From: Tistrella mobilis
GTDB taxonomy: Bacteria; Pseudomonadota; Alphaproteobacteria; Tistrellales; Tistrellaceae
Direction of reading: 5' to 3'
Assembly (NCBI RefSeq): GCF_041468085.1
Contig: NZ_CP121017.1
Location: 3,227,676-3,291,675 of the forward strand
DNA length: 64,000 nt
Shown here: positions 44,766 through 53,266 of the stretch, piece after piece
Numbering within the stretch: position 1 is the stretch's first letter
How the letters are laid out: each line of letters opens with the position of its first letter
The notes under the pieces: model-generated
Told to the model about the DNA's origin: nothing
The model's database searches: none
Seen by the model: only the letters and a program-made list of their open reading frames with translations
Program-made: the position numbers and the translations under genes

Positions 44766-47700
44766 ATGACGAAGCGTATGCTGATCGACGCGAACCACCC
44801 CGAAGAGATGCGGGTGGTCGTCACCAACGGCAACCGGCTTGAAGAATTCGATTTCGAAACCTCGACCAAGAAGCAGCTGAAGGGGAACATCTATCTCGCC
44901 AAGGTGACCCGGGTCGAGCCGTCGCTCCAGGCCGCATTCGTCGATTATGGCGGAAACCGGAACGGCTTCCTGGCCTTCAGCGAGATCCACCCCGACTACT
45001 TCCAGATCCCGCTGGCGGATCGCGAGGCGCTGGTCCGCGAGGTCGAGAAGGCGGCACGAGAGGATGCCGAGCGCGAGGCGCGTGCCGATGCCGGCGAAGG
45101 CCCCGAGATCGAGGAAGTCGGCGGTTCCGACGTCGACGACATCGCGGCCGGCGGTGCCAGCCGGCGGCGGCTGCAGCCGCATCGCCAGTACAAGATCCAG
45201 GAAGTCATCAAGAAGCGGCAGCTGATCCTGGTTCAGGTGGCCAAGGAAGAGCGCGGCACCAAGGGTGCGGCCCTGACCAGCTATATTTCGCTGGCCGGCC
45301 GCTATTGCGTGCTGATGCCGAACACGCCCAATGGCGGTGGCATCTCGCGCAAGATTTCGGATGCCCGCACCCGCAAGAAGCTGCGCGAGACCCTGACCGA
45401 GCTGGGCACCCCCGCCGGCATGAGCGTGGTGCTGCGCACCGCCGGCGCCGAGCGCACCAAGACCGAGATCAAGCGCGACTATGAATACCTTTCGCGGCTG
45501 TGGGACGACATCCGCGAGCGCACCCTGTCGTCGCGCGCCCCGGCCCTGATCTATGAAGAGGCCGATATCATCAAGCGGTCGATCCGCGACATCTATTCCA
45601 ACGACATCGACGAACTGCTGGTCGAGGGCGGCGACGGCTATCGCGCCGCGAAGGAGTTCATGCGGATGCTGATGCCCAGCCGCGCGCGGCTGGTGAAGCA
45701 GTATGGCGACCGCATCCCCCTCTTCCACCGCTACCAGGTCGAAACCCAGCTCGCCTCGATGCACTCCCCCACCGTGCGCCTGCCCTCGGGCGGCTATGTG
45801 GTGATCAATCAGACCGAGGCGCTGGTCGCGATCGACGTCAATTCGGGCCGCTCCACCCGCGAGCGGAACATCGAGGAGACCGCGCTCAAGACCAATCTTG
45901 AGGCCGCCGACGAGGTCGCCCGCCAGCTGCGCCTGCGCGACCTGGCCGGGCTGATCGTCATCGACTTCATCGACATGGACGACCGCAAGAACAACCGTGC
46001 GGTCGAACGGCGCCTGAAGGAGGCGATGAAGGCCGATCGCGCCCGCATCCAGCTGGGCCGGATCAGCGGTTTCGGCCTGCTGGAACTGTCGCGCCAGCGG
46101 CTGCGCCCGTCGCTGATCGAGGCCAGCACCATGCAGTGCCCGCATTGCGGCGGCACCGGCCTGGTGCGGTCGGTGGAGAGCACGGCGCTTGCCGCCCTGC
46201 GTGCGGTGGAAGAGGAAGGCATCCGCGAACGTACCGAAGAGCTGGTGCTGCGCGTGCCGACCGAGGTTGCGCTCTACATCTTCAACCACAAGCGCGACAT
46301 GCTGGCGGATATCGAGGCCCGCTACGTCTTCCGCGTGGTGGTGGAGGCCGCCGACAATCTGACGCCGCCCATGCCTTATGAGCTGGAGCGCACCCGTCAG
46401 CGCAAGGAAGGTGAGATCCCCGAGCGGCCGGCAACCGCCGAGCGCCCGGTGACCGCCGAATCCTCCGCCGCCGCCGCCGATGCCGATGCCGCCCGCATCG
46501 CCGCCGAGGTCGCGGAAGCCGAGGCCGAGGAAGAGGCGATGGCCGAGGAAGAGGCCGCCGCCGAAGCCCGCAGCGAGGCCGCAGCCGAGCCCCGGCCCGA
46601 GGCCGACAGCCAGAGCGAGGAAGAGCGGAACCGCCGCAAGCGGCGCCGCCGGTCGCGCCGGCGCAAGCGGCGTGACGACGAGACCCTGTCGGCCGCCGAG
46701 GGCGACGATCAGACCGACGCCGAGGGCGATGATCAGGACGAGACCGACGGCGAGACCGACGCCTCGGACACTGACGCCTCGGACACTGGCGCCTCGGACA
46801 CTGGCGCCTCGGGCACGGAAGCCGTGGCCGGCGGCGAGAGCGCCGAAGAGGCCCGGACTGCCGAGGAGAATGGCCGCCGCCGTCGCCGGCGTCGCCGGCG
46901 CCGGCCGGGCAATGGCGAGGCCCGCACCGACGTCCAGGCTGCCGATGACGACAATGGGGACGCGGACGCGGCAGATGATGCGGTGACCGAAGCCGAGGCC
47001 GAGGCCCCGGTGGCGGCGGCCGAAATCGTCGAGCCGGTGACCGAAGATGCTGCGGCAGAGGCCCCGGTGGCGGAAGCCTCGGTGACCGAAGCTCCTGCGG
47101 CCGAAGCTGCCGAAGCCGAAGAGGGTCGCGGCCGTCGCCGTCGCCGTCGCCGGCGGCAGCCCGACGTCGATGCAGTGGCGGAGGTCGAGGCGGTGGCCGA
47201 GGCCGAAGCCGCCCCGGCACCGGTGAGCGACACGGCACCGGCCGAAGCCGCCGCGGATGAAGCGGCGGTCGACGAGGAACCGGTCGAGGCAGCCCGCGCT
47301 GACGAGGTGCCGGCTGAAGCGGCTCAGGCTGAAGACGTGGAGGCCGAAGACGGGCAGGCCGAAGACGGCGTGGTGGCGGAACAGGCGCCGGCTGAAGAGG
47401 CAGCGGCCACCGGGCATCCCGCTGCGGAGCCCGAGGCCGTCGGTGCCGATCTGGTGCCGGAAGCCGATGCCGTGGTCGTGGCCGATGCGGTGGTGGCCGA
47501 AGAGCCGGTCGCCGCGGCGCCCGAGAAGCCGAAGCGCCGCCGCAAGGTGAAGGCGGAGACCGAAGCCGAGGCACCCGCCGAGGCCGAGGCTGCGCCGAAG
47601 CCGAGCCGTCGCCGCAAGGTGGCCGGGACCGCCGCAGACGCCCCGGCCGATGCCGAGGTGGTTGCGGAAGAGGCCCCCGTCCGCAAGCGGGCGACGCGCG

Positions 47701-48236
47701 CCAAGGCGACGACGACCAAGGCTGCGACCACCAGAACCGCTGCGGCCAAGACCGCCAAGGCGGCAACCCCGGCCAAGACCACCCGCACCCGTAAGGCCAA
47801 GGCGGCCGAGCCGGTGGAGGGTGCGGCCGCCGAGGCACCGAAGCCGCGCCGCCGCCGCAAGGCGGAGCCTGCGGTGGAGGCGGCCGAGCCGGCCCTGGTC
47901 GTGACCGCCGTGGAAACCGGCGCCGAGCCGCCGGTGATCGACGGGCCGGCCGCCGCCGCGGTGGCCGAAGCCGCCGAGGCCCCGGCTGCCCCGCTGGAGC
48001 CGCCCTTCCGCGAGGACGCCACCACCGAACCGGCCACCGCCACCGAACCGACCACCGCCACCGAACCGACCACCGCCACCGAACCGACCACCGCCACCGA
48101 AACCGCGGCGGAAACCGGTACGGATGCCGCACCGCAGCCGGCCGGCGACGACGAGCCGGCGGTGACGGTGATCGAGGCCGAAGGTGCGCCCGCGCGCCCG
48201 CGCCGCGGCTGGTGGGCCTCTCGCGGCCGCAGCTGA
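44766..48236 (+). CDS. rne: Ribonuclease E
   Basis: An 1156-residue endoribonuclease, core of the RNA degradosome. The catalytic half (1 to about 545) has an S1 domain interrupted by a charged insert of about 50 residues (about 95-140), as in other alphaproteobacteria, the catalytic Asp residues in VAIDVNSG (about 357) and IDFIDMDD (about 400), and the zinc-link CPHCGGTG (about 457). The tail of about 600 residues alternates Glu/Ala-rich stretches with Arg/Lys clusters (RRRRSRRRKRR, RRRRRRR) likely to bind RNA and partner proteins. It contains TEPTTA and SDTGA repeats. A strong terminator follows. Confidence 0.97.
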   Translation: MTKRMLIDANHPEEMRVVVTNGNRLEEFDFETSTKKQLKGNIYLAKVTRVEPSLQAAFVDYGGNRNGFLAFSEIHPDYFQIPLADREALVREVEKAAREDAEREARADAGEGPEIEEVGGSDVDDIAAGGASRRRLQPHRQYKIQEVIKKRQLILVQVAKEERGTKGAALTSYISLAGRYCVLMPNTPNGGGISRKISDARTRKKLRETLTELGTPAGMSVVLRTAGAERTKTEIKRDYEYLSRLWDDIRERTLSSRAPALIYEEADIIKRSIRDIYSNDIDELLVEGGDGYRAAKEFMRMLMPSRARLVKQYGDRIPLFHRYQVETQLASMHSPTVRLPSGGYVVINQTEALVAIDVNSGRSTRERNIEETALKTNLEAADEVARQLRLRDLAGLIVIDFIDMDDRKNNRAVERRLKEAMKADRARIQLGRISGFGLLELSRQRLRPSLIEASTMQCPHCGGTGLVRSVESTALAALRAVEEEGIRERTEELVLRVPTEVALYIFNHKRDMLADIEARYVFRVVVEAADNLTPPMPYELERTRQRKEGEIPERPATAERPVTAESSAAAADADAARIAAEVAEAEAEEEAMAEEEAAAEARSEAAAEPRPEADSQSEEERNRRKRRRRSRRRKRRDDETLSAAEGDDQTDAEGDDQDETDGETDASDTDASDTGASDTGASGTEAVAGGESAEEARTAEENGRRRRRRRRRRPGNGEARTDVQAADDDNGDADAADDAVTEAEAEAPVAAAEIVEPVTEDAAAEAPVAEASVTEAPAAEAAEAEEGRGRRRRRRRRQPDVDAVAEVEAVAEAEAAPAPVSDTAPAEAAADEAAVDEEPVEAARADEVPAEAAQAEDVEAEDGQAEDGVVAEQAPAEEAAATGHPAAEPEAVGADLVPEADAVVVADAVVAEEPVAAAPEKPKRRRKVKAETEAEAPAEAEAAPKPSRRRKVAGTAADAPADAEVVAEEAPVRKRATRAKATTTKAATTRTAAAKTAKAATPAKTTRTRKAKAAEPVEGAAAEAPKPRRRRKAEPAVEAAEPALVVTAVETGAEPPVIDGPAAAAVAEAAEAPAAPLEPPFREDATTEPATATEPTTATEPTTATEPTTATETAAETGTDAAPQPAGDDEPAVTVIEAEGAPARPRRGWWASRGRS
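48024..48101 (+). repeat. 18-bp tandem repeats in the rne 3' end
   Basis: About four copies of ACCGAACCGACCACCGCC, the first slightly changed, encode TEPTTA hexapeptides near the C-terminus. They lie in the disordered tail and are probably variable in number. Confidence 0.85.
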
Positions 48237-48246
48237 CCACCCGGAT

Positions 48247-48273
48247 CCGGAGCCGGCCCCAGGCCGGCTCCGG
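48247..48273. terminator. GC-rich hairpin after rne
   Basis: A perfect 12-bp stem CCGGAGCCGGCC / GGCCGGCTCCGG with a 3-nt loop, 10 bp after the rne stop. No T-tract follows, so it may protect the 3' end or assist the adjacent terminator. Confidence 0.6.
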
Positions 48274-48281
48274 CCACGGAC

Positions 48282-48322
48282 AAAAACAGGGGCCGCCGGT
48301 CGAACCGGCGGCCCCTGTTTTT
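48282..48322. terminator. Bidirectional intrinsic terminator, rne / aminotransferase
   Basis: A perfect 19-bp stem AAAAACAGGGGCCGCCGGT and its complement with a 3-nt CGA loop. T-runs occur on both strands (TTTTTT after the right arm and, on the minus strand, TTTTT), so it can stop both rne and the convergent aminotransferase gene. Confidence 0.95.
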
Positions 48323-48348
48323 TGTCCGGGCAGCTGTCGTCCGTCTGG

Positions 48349-49518
48349 TCAGGCGACCTTGCCGACGCCGAAACTGCGGCGCATCCAGCCATCCAGCCGG
48401 TCGACCACCTGCACCATCTCTTCGGTCGCCCCGGCAAAGGCCATGCGCAGATAGTGATGGCCCTTGAACGGGTCGAAATCGACGCCGGGGGTGGCGGCGA
48501 TGCCGGCTTCGTGCAGCATGCGACGGCAGAAATCGATGCTGTCGGTGCTGTAGTCGGAAATGTCGGCCCAGACATAGAAGGCGCCGTCGATCGGCGCGAT
48601 CCGTCCGAGCCCGACCTTGGGCAGGCCGTCGAGCAGGATCCGGCGGTTTTCGGCATAGCGCTGTACCGCGATCCCGGCCTCTTCATAACCGTCGAAAGCG
48701 GCCGTGGCGGCGATCTGGGCAACGGCCGAGGGCGAGAGGAAGAAGTTCTGCGCCAGCTTTTCGGCCGTGCGGGCCATGTCTTCCGGCACCACCATCCAGC
48801 CCATGCGCCAGCCGGTCATGGCGAAATACTTCGAGAAGCTGTTCACCACGATCGGCGCCTGAGAGAAGTTCAGCGCGCTGCGGGTGGGCGCACCATAGGT
48901 CAGACCGTGATAGATCTCGTCCGAGATCAGCGTGATGCCCTTCGCTTCGCAATAGCGCACCAGAGCTTCCAGCTCTTCCGGCTTCAGCGTGGTGCTGGTC
49001 GGGTTGGAGGGGCTGGCGACGATCAGCCCGTCGATCGGCTTCTCCAGCGCCTCCAGATGGGCGATGGTCGGCTGAAAGCGGCTTTCGGGCCCGGTCTCGA
49101 TCGACACGACCTCGATATCGAGCGCCTTCAGCACATTGCGGTACGAGGTATAGCCCGGCTCCGCCATCGCCACCCGCGCCCCGGCATCGAAAGCCGCCAG
49201 GAAGGCGATGGTGAAGCAGCCCGAGGCACCATGGGTGATCAGGATGCGCTCGATCGGAATCTCAAGCCCGTACCACGACCGGTAATGCTCGGCGATCCGC
49301 CGGCGCAGCGCCGGCTGCCCGGCCCCCTCGGTATAGCCGAAGGCCGGACCGTCAAGCGCGGCGCGGGCTGCACGGATCGCCGGCGCAGGCGCGCCGGTCG
49401 ACGGCTGGCCGACTTCCATATGGATGATGTGACGGCCGGCGGCCTCAAGCGCATTCGCTTCAGCCAGCACCTCCAGCGCGTGGAACGGAGGGATCTGCGA
49501 GCGACGGGAAACGGGCAT
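48349..49518 (-). CDS. Class I/II aminotransferase (PLP-dependent)
   Basis: A 389-residue fold-type I aminotransferase, probably acting on aspartate or another amino acid. Visible signatures are HMEVGQPSTGAP near the N-terminus, YTEGAGQPALR, SPSNPTS (Asn of the NPT motif), SDEIYHGLTYG, the PLP Lys in NSFSKYFAMTGWRMGW and the carboxylate-binding Arg in YLRMAFAG. AAGGA lies upstream of ATG 49518. Exact substrate is uncertain. Confidence 0.9.
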   Translation of the reverse strand: MPVSRRSQIPPFHALEVLAEANALEAAGRHIIHMEVGQPSTGAPAPAIRAARAALDGPAFGYTEGAGQPALRRRIAEHYRSWYGLEIPIERILITHGASGCFTIAFLAAFDAGARVAMAEPGYTSYRNVLKALDIEVVSIETGPESRFQPTIAHLEALEKPIDGLIVASPSNPTSTTLKPEELEALVRYCEAKGITLISDEIYHGLTYGAPTRSALNFSQAPIVVNSFSKYFAMTGWRMGWMVVPEDMARTAEKLAQNFFLSPSAVAQIAATAAFDGYEEAGIAVQRYAENRRILLDGLPKVGLGRIAPIDGAFYVWADISDYSTDSIDFCRRMLHEAGIAATPGVDFDPFKGHHYLRMAFAGATEEMVQVVDRLDGWMRRSFGVGKVA

Positions 49519-49684
49519 GGAATGGGGTATCCTTCTGCAGGGGCCGTGCCCCCGGGGGGAAGACGACCTGCACGGGGCGCAACAGATATGACCGGGATTA
49601 TGAAACCATAAGTTCATAATCCCGGCCATACCAGGTGCGCGATACGATCAATCGCCGTCTGCGGCGCACCGCCCGAGCGACAGC

Positions 49685-51052
49685 TCAGCGGATGGCCAGC
49701 CCCGACGACGAGGGCGAGACGATCGCATTGCAGCGCTGATCGTCCGACGGAATGCCGTTGGTGCAGGCGGCGGCACCGATATCGGCACCGGCCGTGGCCG
49801 CGGCGGCAAGCGAGTCATCCAGCGGCTCGCCGCCATAGAAGCTGCCGATCAGCCGGCTCATCGCGGGCACCGCGCCCTCGCCGGTCGCCGTCGCGGCCAT
49901 ATAGGGCTTGTAGATGTTGGTGTTGACCGCCAGCACCGCGGCGCCCGAGGCGGTGGCCGCGGGATCCAGCGGCCGGGCAGCGATGATGCCGGTATCGTCC
50001 CCCATCCGGCCGGTGCCGAAGGGGGCGCCCTGGGTGAAGGTGCAGGCGACCGCCTGTCCATACTGGTCGATGGCCAGAATGCCCGACTGTACGGCATCCT
50101 GGCCGGCCACCGGCAGGGTCGTGCCGGTGCGCACGGTCGAAAGCGCATCCAGCGCCGCCGCACCGCCGGTGCCGGGAACGGTGACCATGTCGAAATTGCC
50201 GAGCGAGCGGGTCAGCGCATCGCCCTTGGCGGGCTGATAGGCGCGCAGCTCGTCGGCCCTGAGCGTGATGCCCGCCTGGGCGAAATCCTCGATCATCCGC
50301 CGGCCGAGCGGGCCCGCATAGAGCGTGCCCGGGCCTTCGGTGCGCAGGGAGCCCAGCGAGGAGGCGAGATCCGGCCGGGTCATCTGATTGCCCTGGGCCA
50401 GATTGCCGAAGCTGCGCGCCAGTGTCGGCGAGGCCGAAATCACCTCGCGATAGGCGGCGAGATCGGCCGCGAAGGCCGGCGAGACCTGCACGCCGAACCG
50501 GGCCAGCTGTTCGGCCGGCGACACCAGCTGCGGCAGGCGCAGCACGCCGTAATCGGCATGCATGGTGAAGAGCCCGCGGGCAAAACCCGGCAGCGCCACC
50601 GTCTCGCCGGGCACGGCCGCCTGCGGCAGGAAGGCATAGGCGCGCGGCGGCTCTGCCTCCTTAGGCTTGGTGCGGCGCGGCTGTGCCTTGTAGACCACGC
50701 AGGCCCCGCCGCCGCCAAGCCCCACGCGGCTCGGCAACGTGACGGTCTGGGTGAAGGCCATGGCCACCGCCGCATCGACCGCGCTGCCGCCGGCCGAGAG
50801 GATGTCGCGGCCGACCAGCGCCGAACGCGGCTCGTCGGCGGCAATCAGGCCGATGAAGCCGGTGACGGCATCCACCTGCCCCACTTCCACGCGCGGCCCG
50901 CAGCCCGCCAGCGCGGCGATGCTCACGATTGCGAGAGCCGCCGGCGCTTCACGGAGATGCCACGGTTGCCGAGATTGACGGGCGTGTCGTACGACCCTAC
51001 GTTCGGTGAAGACATCCGGGGTCTGCACCGTGCGCTCAAGCTTCCTCCGCAT
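49685..51052 (-). CDS. Gamma-glutamyltransferase-like lipoprotein, catalytic Thr apparently missing
   Basis: A protein of about 455 residues. A lipobox (AALAGC, about 50) predicts a lipid-anchored envelope protein. GLIAADEPRSALVGRDILSAGGSAVDAAVAMAF and LGGGGACVVY match the large subunit of gamma-glutamyltranspeptidase, but the region where GGT self-cleaves before a Thr (TTHxSV) reads AVQSGILAID, so no nucleophile is evident. It is also shorter than normal GGT (540-580). The start is uncertain: ATG 51052 (AAGGA upstream) overlaps the 5' end of the divergent M48 gene; GTG 51028 is possible. Confidence 0.72.
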   Translation of the reverse strand: MRRKLERTVQTPDVFTERRVVRHARQSRQPWHLREAPAALAIVSIAALAGCGPRVEVGQVDAVTGFIGLIAADEPRSALVGRDILSAGGSAVDAAVAMAFTQTVTLPSRVGLGGGGACVVYKAQPRRTKPKEAEPPRAYAFLPQAAVPGETVALPGFARGLFTMHADYGVLRLPQLVSPAEQLARFGVQVSPAFAADLAAYREVISASPTLARSFGNLAQGNQMTRPDLASSLGSLRTEGPGTLYAGPLGRRMIEDFAQAGITLRADELRAYQPAKGDALTRSLGNFDMVTVPGTGGAAALDALSTVRTGTTLPVAGQDAVQSGILAIDQYGQAVACTFTQGAPFGTGRMGDDTGIIAARPLDPAATASGAAVLAVNTNIYKPYMAATATGEGAVPAMSRLIGSFYGGEPLDDSLAAAATAGADIGAAACTNGIPSDDQRCNAIVSPSSSGLAIR

Positions 51053-52406
51053 CGCCGTCCTTATCTGCTTCCTGATCGTGTCGGGGATCGGTGCCGTGGG
51101 CCCCGCCTCGGCGCAGCAGCGAAGCCTGTCCTTCATCCGCGACGCCGAGGTGGAACATACCATCCGGCAGATAGCGACTCCACTGTTCAAGGCCGCGGAT
51201 CTGGATCCGGACGGGATCGACATCCACCTGATCCGCGACAACGCCATCAATGCCTTCGTCGGCGGCGGCATGCACCTGTTCATCTTCACGGGGCTGCTGA
51301 TGGCGAGCGATAACCCGAACCAGCTCGCGGGCGTGATCGCACATGAAACCGGCCATATCGCCGGCGGCCATCTGTCGCGGATCGGCGGCGCGGTCGAGAT
51401 GGCGACCGCCCAGGCCATCGCCTCGGCCCTGCTCGGCCTTGCGATCGGCGTTGCGGGCGGCAGCGCCGATGCCGGCATGGCGATCGCCATGGGCGGCCAG
51501 CAGATGGCCCAGCGCGGCATGCTGAGCTTCAGCCGCGCCCAGGAGAATTCGGCCGACCAGGCCGGCATCCGCTTCCTGCACCGGGCGGGCGAGTCGGCGC
51601 AGGGCATGCTCCAGTTCTTCGAAAAGCTCGACACCCAGAACGCGCTGATCGGCAGCCGGCAGAGCCCCTATCTTTCCACCCACCCCATGGCCGCAGACCG
51701 GGTCCGGGTGGTGCAGAACGTGGTGGCGCAGGAAAAGGGCGTCACCGCCGAGGCGACGCCCGCCGAGCAGATGGCCTATGACCGGATGATCGCCAAGCTG
51801 CGCGGCTTCCTGGATCCGCCGGGCCGCACTTTCGCCGCCTACAAGGCCGACGACACCTCGGTACCGGCGCGCTATGCCCGCGCCATCGCCTATTACCGCC
51901 AGGCCGATCTGGATAACGCCCTGCCGATCATCCGCGGGCTGATCGCCGAACAGCCCGACGACCCGTATTTCCACGAGCTGGAAGGCCAGATGCTGTTCGA
52001 GAACGGCCGGGTGGCCGAGGCGATCAAGCCCTACCGGCTGGCGGTGGAGAAGTCCGGCCGCGCGCCGCTGATCGCCGTCGGCCTTGCCCAGGCGCTGATC
52101 GAGACCGGCACCGATGCCGGCTATGCCGAAGCCCAGGGGCTGCTTGAGAACGCCACCGCGAAGGACCGCGACAATGCCACGGCCTGGCGGCTGCTCGGCA
52201 TCGCCTATGGCCGCGCCAACCGCATGCCGCAGGCGTCGCTCGCACTCGCCGAATACAACGCCCAGGTCGGCCGCTGGGACGAAGCCGAGGTCCAGGCCAC
52301 CCGCGCCCGCGACACCCTGCCGGTCGGCTCCCCCGGCCAGCTGCGCGCCGATGATCTGGCCGAATACGTCAAGCGCCAGCGCGAGGAAGCCCGCGCCAAC
52401 CGCTGA
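51030..52406 (+). CDS. M48 family metalloprotease with TPR domain (BepA-like)
   Basis: A 458-residue periplasmic protease starting at GTG 51030 (or GTG 51006). A signal peptide ends at ASAQQ (about 29). The zinc motif HETGH lies in GVIAHETGHIAGGHL (about 105-119) with the third ligand Glu in RAQENSADQAG. The C-terminal half has TPR-like repeats (YFHELEGQMLFENGRVAEAI). BepA/YfgC proteins check assembly of outer-membrane proteins. dsbA-like gene follows by 66 bp. Confidence 0.92.
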   Translation: MRSSFLRIAVLICFLIVSGIGAVGPASAQQRSLSFIRDAEVEHTIRQIATPLFKAADLDPDGIDIHLIRDNAINAFVGGGMHLFIFTGLLMASDNPNQLAGVIAHETGHIAGGHLSRIGGAVEMATAQAIASALLGLAIGVAGGSADAGMAIAMGGQQMAQRGMLSFSRAQENSADQAGIRFLHRAGESAQGMLQFFEKLDTQNALIGSRQSPYLSTHPMAADRVRVVQNVVAQEKGVTAEATPAEQMAYDRMIAKLRGFLDPPGRTFAAYKADDTSVPARYARAIAYYRQADLDNALPIIRGLIAEQPDDPYFHELEGQMLFENGRVAEAIKPYRLAVEKSGRAPLIAVGLAQALIETGTDAGYAEAQGLLENATAKDRDNATAWRLLGIAYGRANRMPQASLALAEYNAQVGRWDEAEVQATRARDTLPVGSPGQLRADDLAEYVKRQREEARANR

Positions 52407-52472
52407 GGCCGCGGGGTGCCCGTCCCCGCCGCCCTGAACCACCCCACTCCGTTCCGAAAGACACCAGACCCC

Positions 52473-53231
52473 ATGTCGAAACTCCTCGTCCCGGCCCTGG
52501 CCCTGATCCTGGGTGCTGCCGGCGGTGCCGCTGCGACCCTGGTCATCGACCGCGTTCACGCCGTGGACCCGGCGTCGGAAGCCCGTGCCGGCGAGGACAT
52601 GGTCCGGGCCCTGCTCGCCCGCGAGCCCGAACTGGTGGTGGAAAGCATCCGCGCCTGGCAGGCGAAGCAGGAAACGGCGGAACTGGAAGCCCAGGGCTCG
52701 GCCATCCGCGACAGCGAGGCCGCCCTCGTCGCAGACCGGCGCGACCCCGTCGTCGGCCCGGCCGATGCGGCGGTCACCGTGGTCCAGTTCTTCGACTATC
52801 GCTGCCCCTATTGCCGCCGCGCCATGGGCACCGTCGATCAGCTGATCGAGAAACGCGACGACATCCGCGTGGTCTACAAGGAATTCCCGATCCTGGGCCC
52901 GGATTCGCTGGTCGCCGCCCGCGCGGCCCTGGCCGTCAACCAGGTCGCGCCCAAGGCTTATCCCGAAATCCATGCCGCGCTGATGACCCAGCAGGGCGGG
53001 CTCAGCGAAGAGCGCGTGCTCGCCATCGTCGCCGATCGGGGCGTCGACGCCGAAGCGGTCAAGGCGCGCATGCACGCGCCCGAGACCGAGGCCCATATCC
53101 GCGATACCATGGATCTGGCCCGCAGGCTCGGCATCGGCGGCACCCCGGCCTTCGTGATCGGCGATACCCTGCTGCCGGGCGCCGTGGAACTCGACGCCCT
53201 GGACCGTGCGGTCGAGGCGGCGAAGGGCTGA
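52473..53231 (+). CDS. DsbA family thiol:disulfide oxidoreductase (Com1/ScsC-like)
   Basis: A 252-residue periplasmic thioredoxin-fold protein with an N-terminal signal or anchor (about 3-24), a charged helical region (about 35-85) and the catalytic CPYC in FDYRCPYCRRA (about 111-114); the cis-Pro loop is GGTPAFVIG. It belongs to the DsbA-like group with an N-terminal oligomerisation stalk that often acts as an isomerase. Adjacent M48 protease suggests a role in envelope protein folding quality control. Confidence 0.9.
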   Translation: MSKLLVPALALILGAAGGAAATLVIDRVHAVDPASEARAGEDMVRALLAREPELVVESIRAWQAKQETAELEAQGSAIRDSEAALVADRRDPVVGPADAAVTVVQFFDYRCPYCRRAMGTVDQLIEKRDDIRVVYKEFPILGPDSLVAARAALAVNQVAPKAYPEIHAALMTQQGGLSEERVLAIVADRGVDAEAVKARMHAPETEAHIRDTMDLARRLGIGGTPAFVIGDTLLPGAVELDALDRAVEAAKG

Positions 53232-53266
53232 CCTGCCACCACTCTCACGCCCGGGAGGTGCTCCTG

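Noticed and set aside
48024-48101. Repeats in the rne tail considered as CRISPR
   Set aside because: 18-bp head-to-tail units without spacers, in frame with the protein.
44640-48722. Very long antisense frame across rne, rich in Gly/Leu/Arg
   Set aside because: It is a by-product of the Ala/Glu-rich repetitive tail of rne and lacks any family signature.
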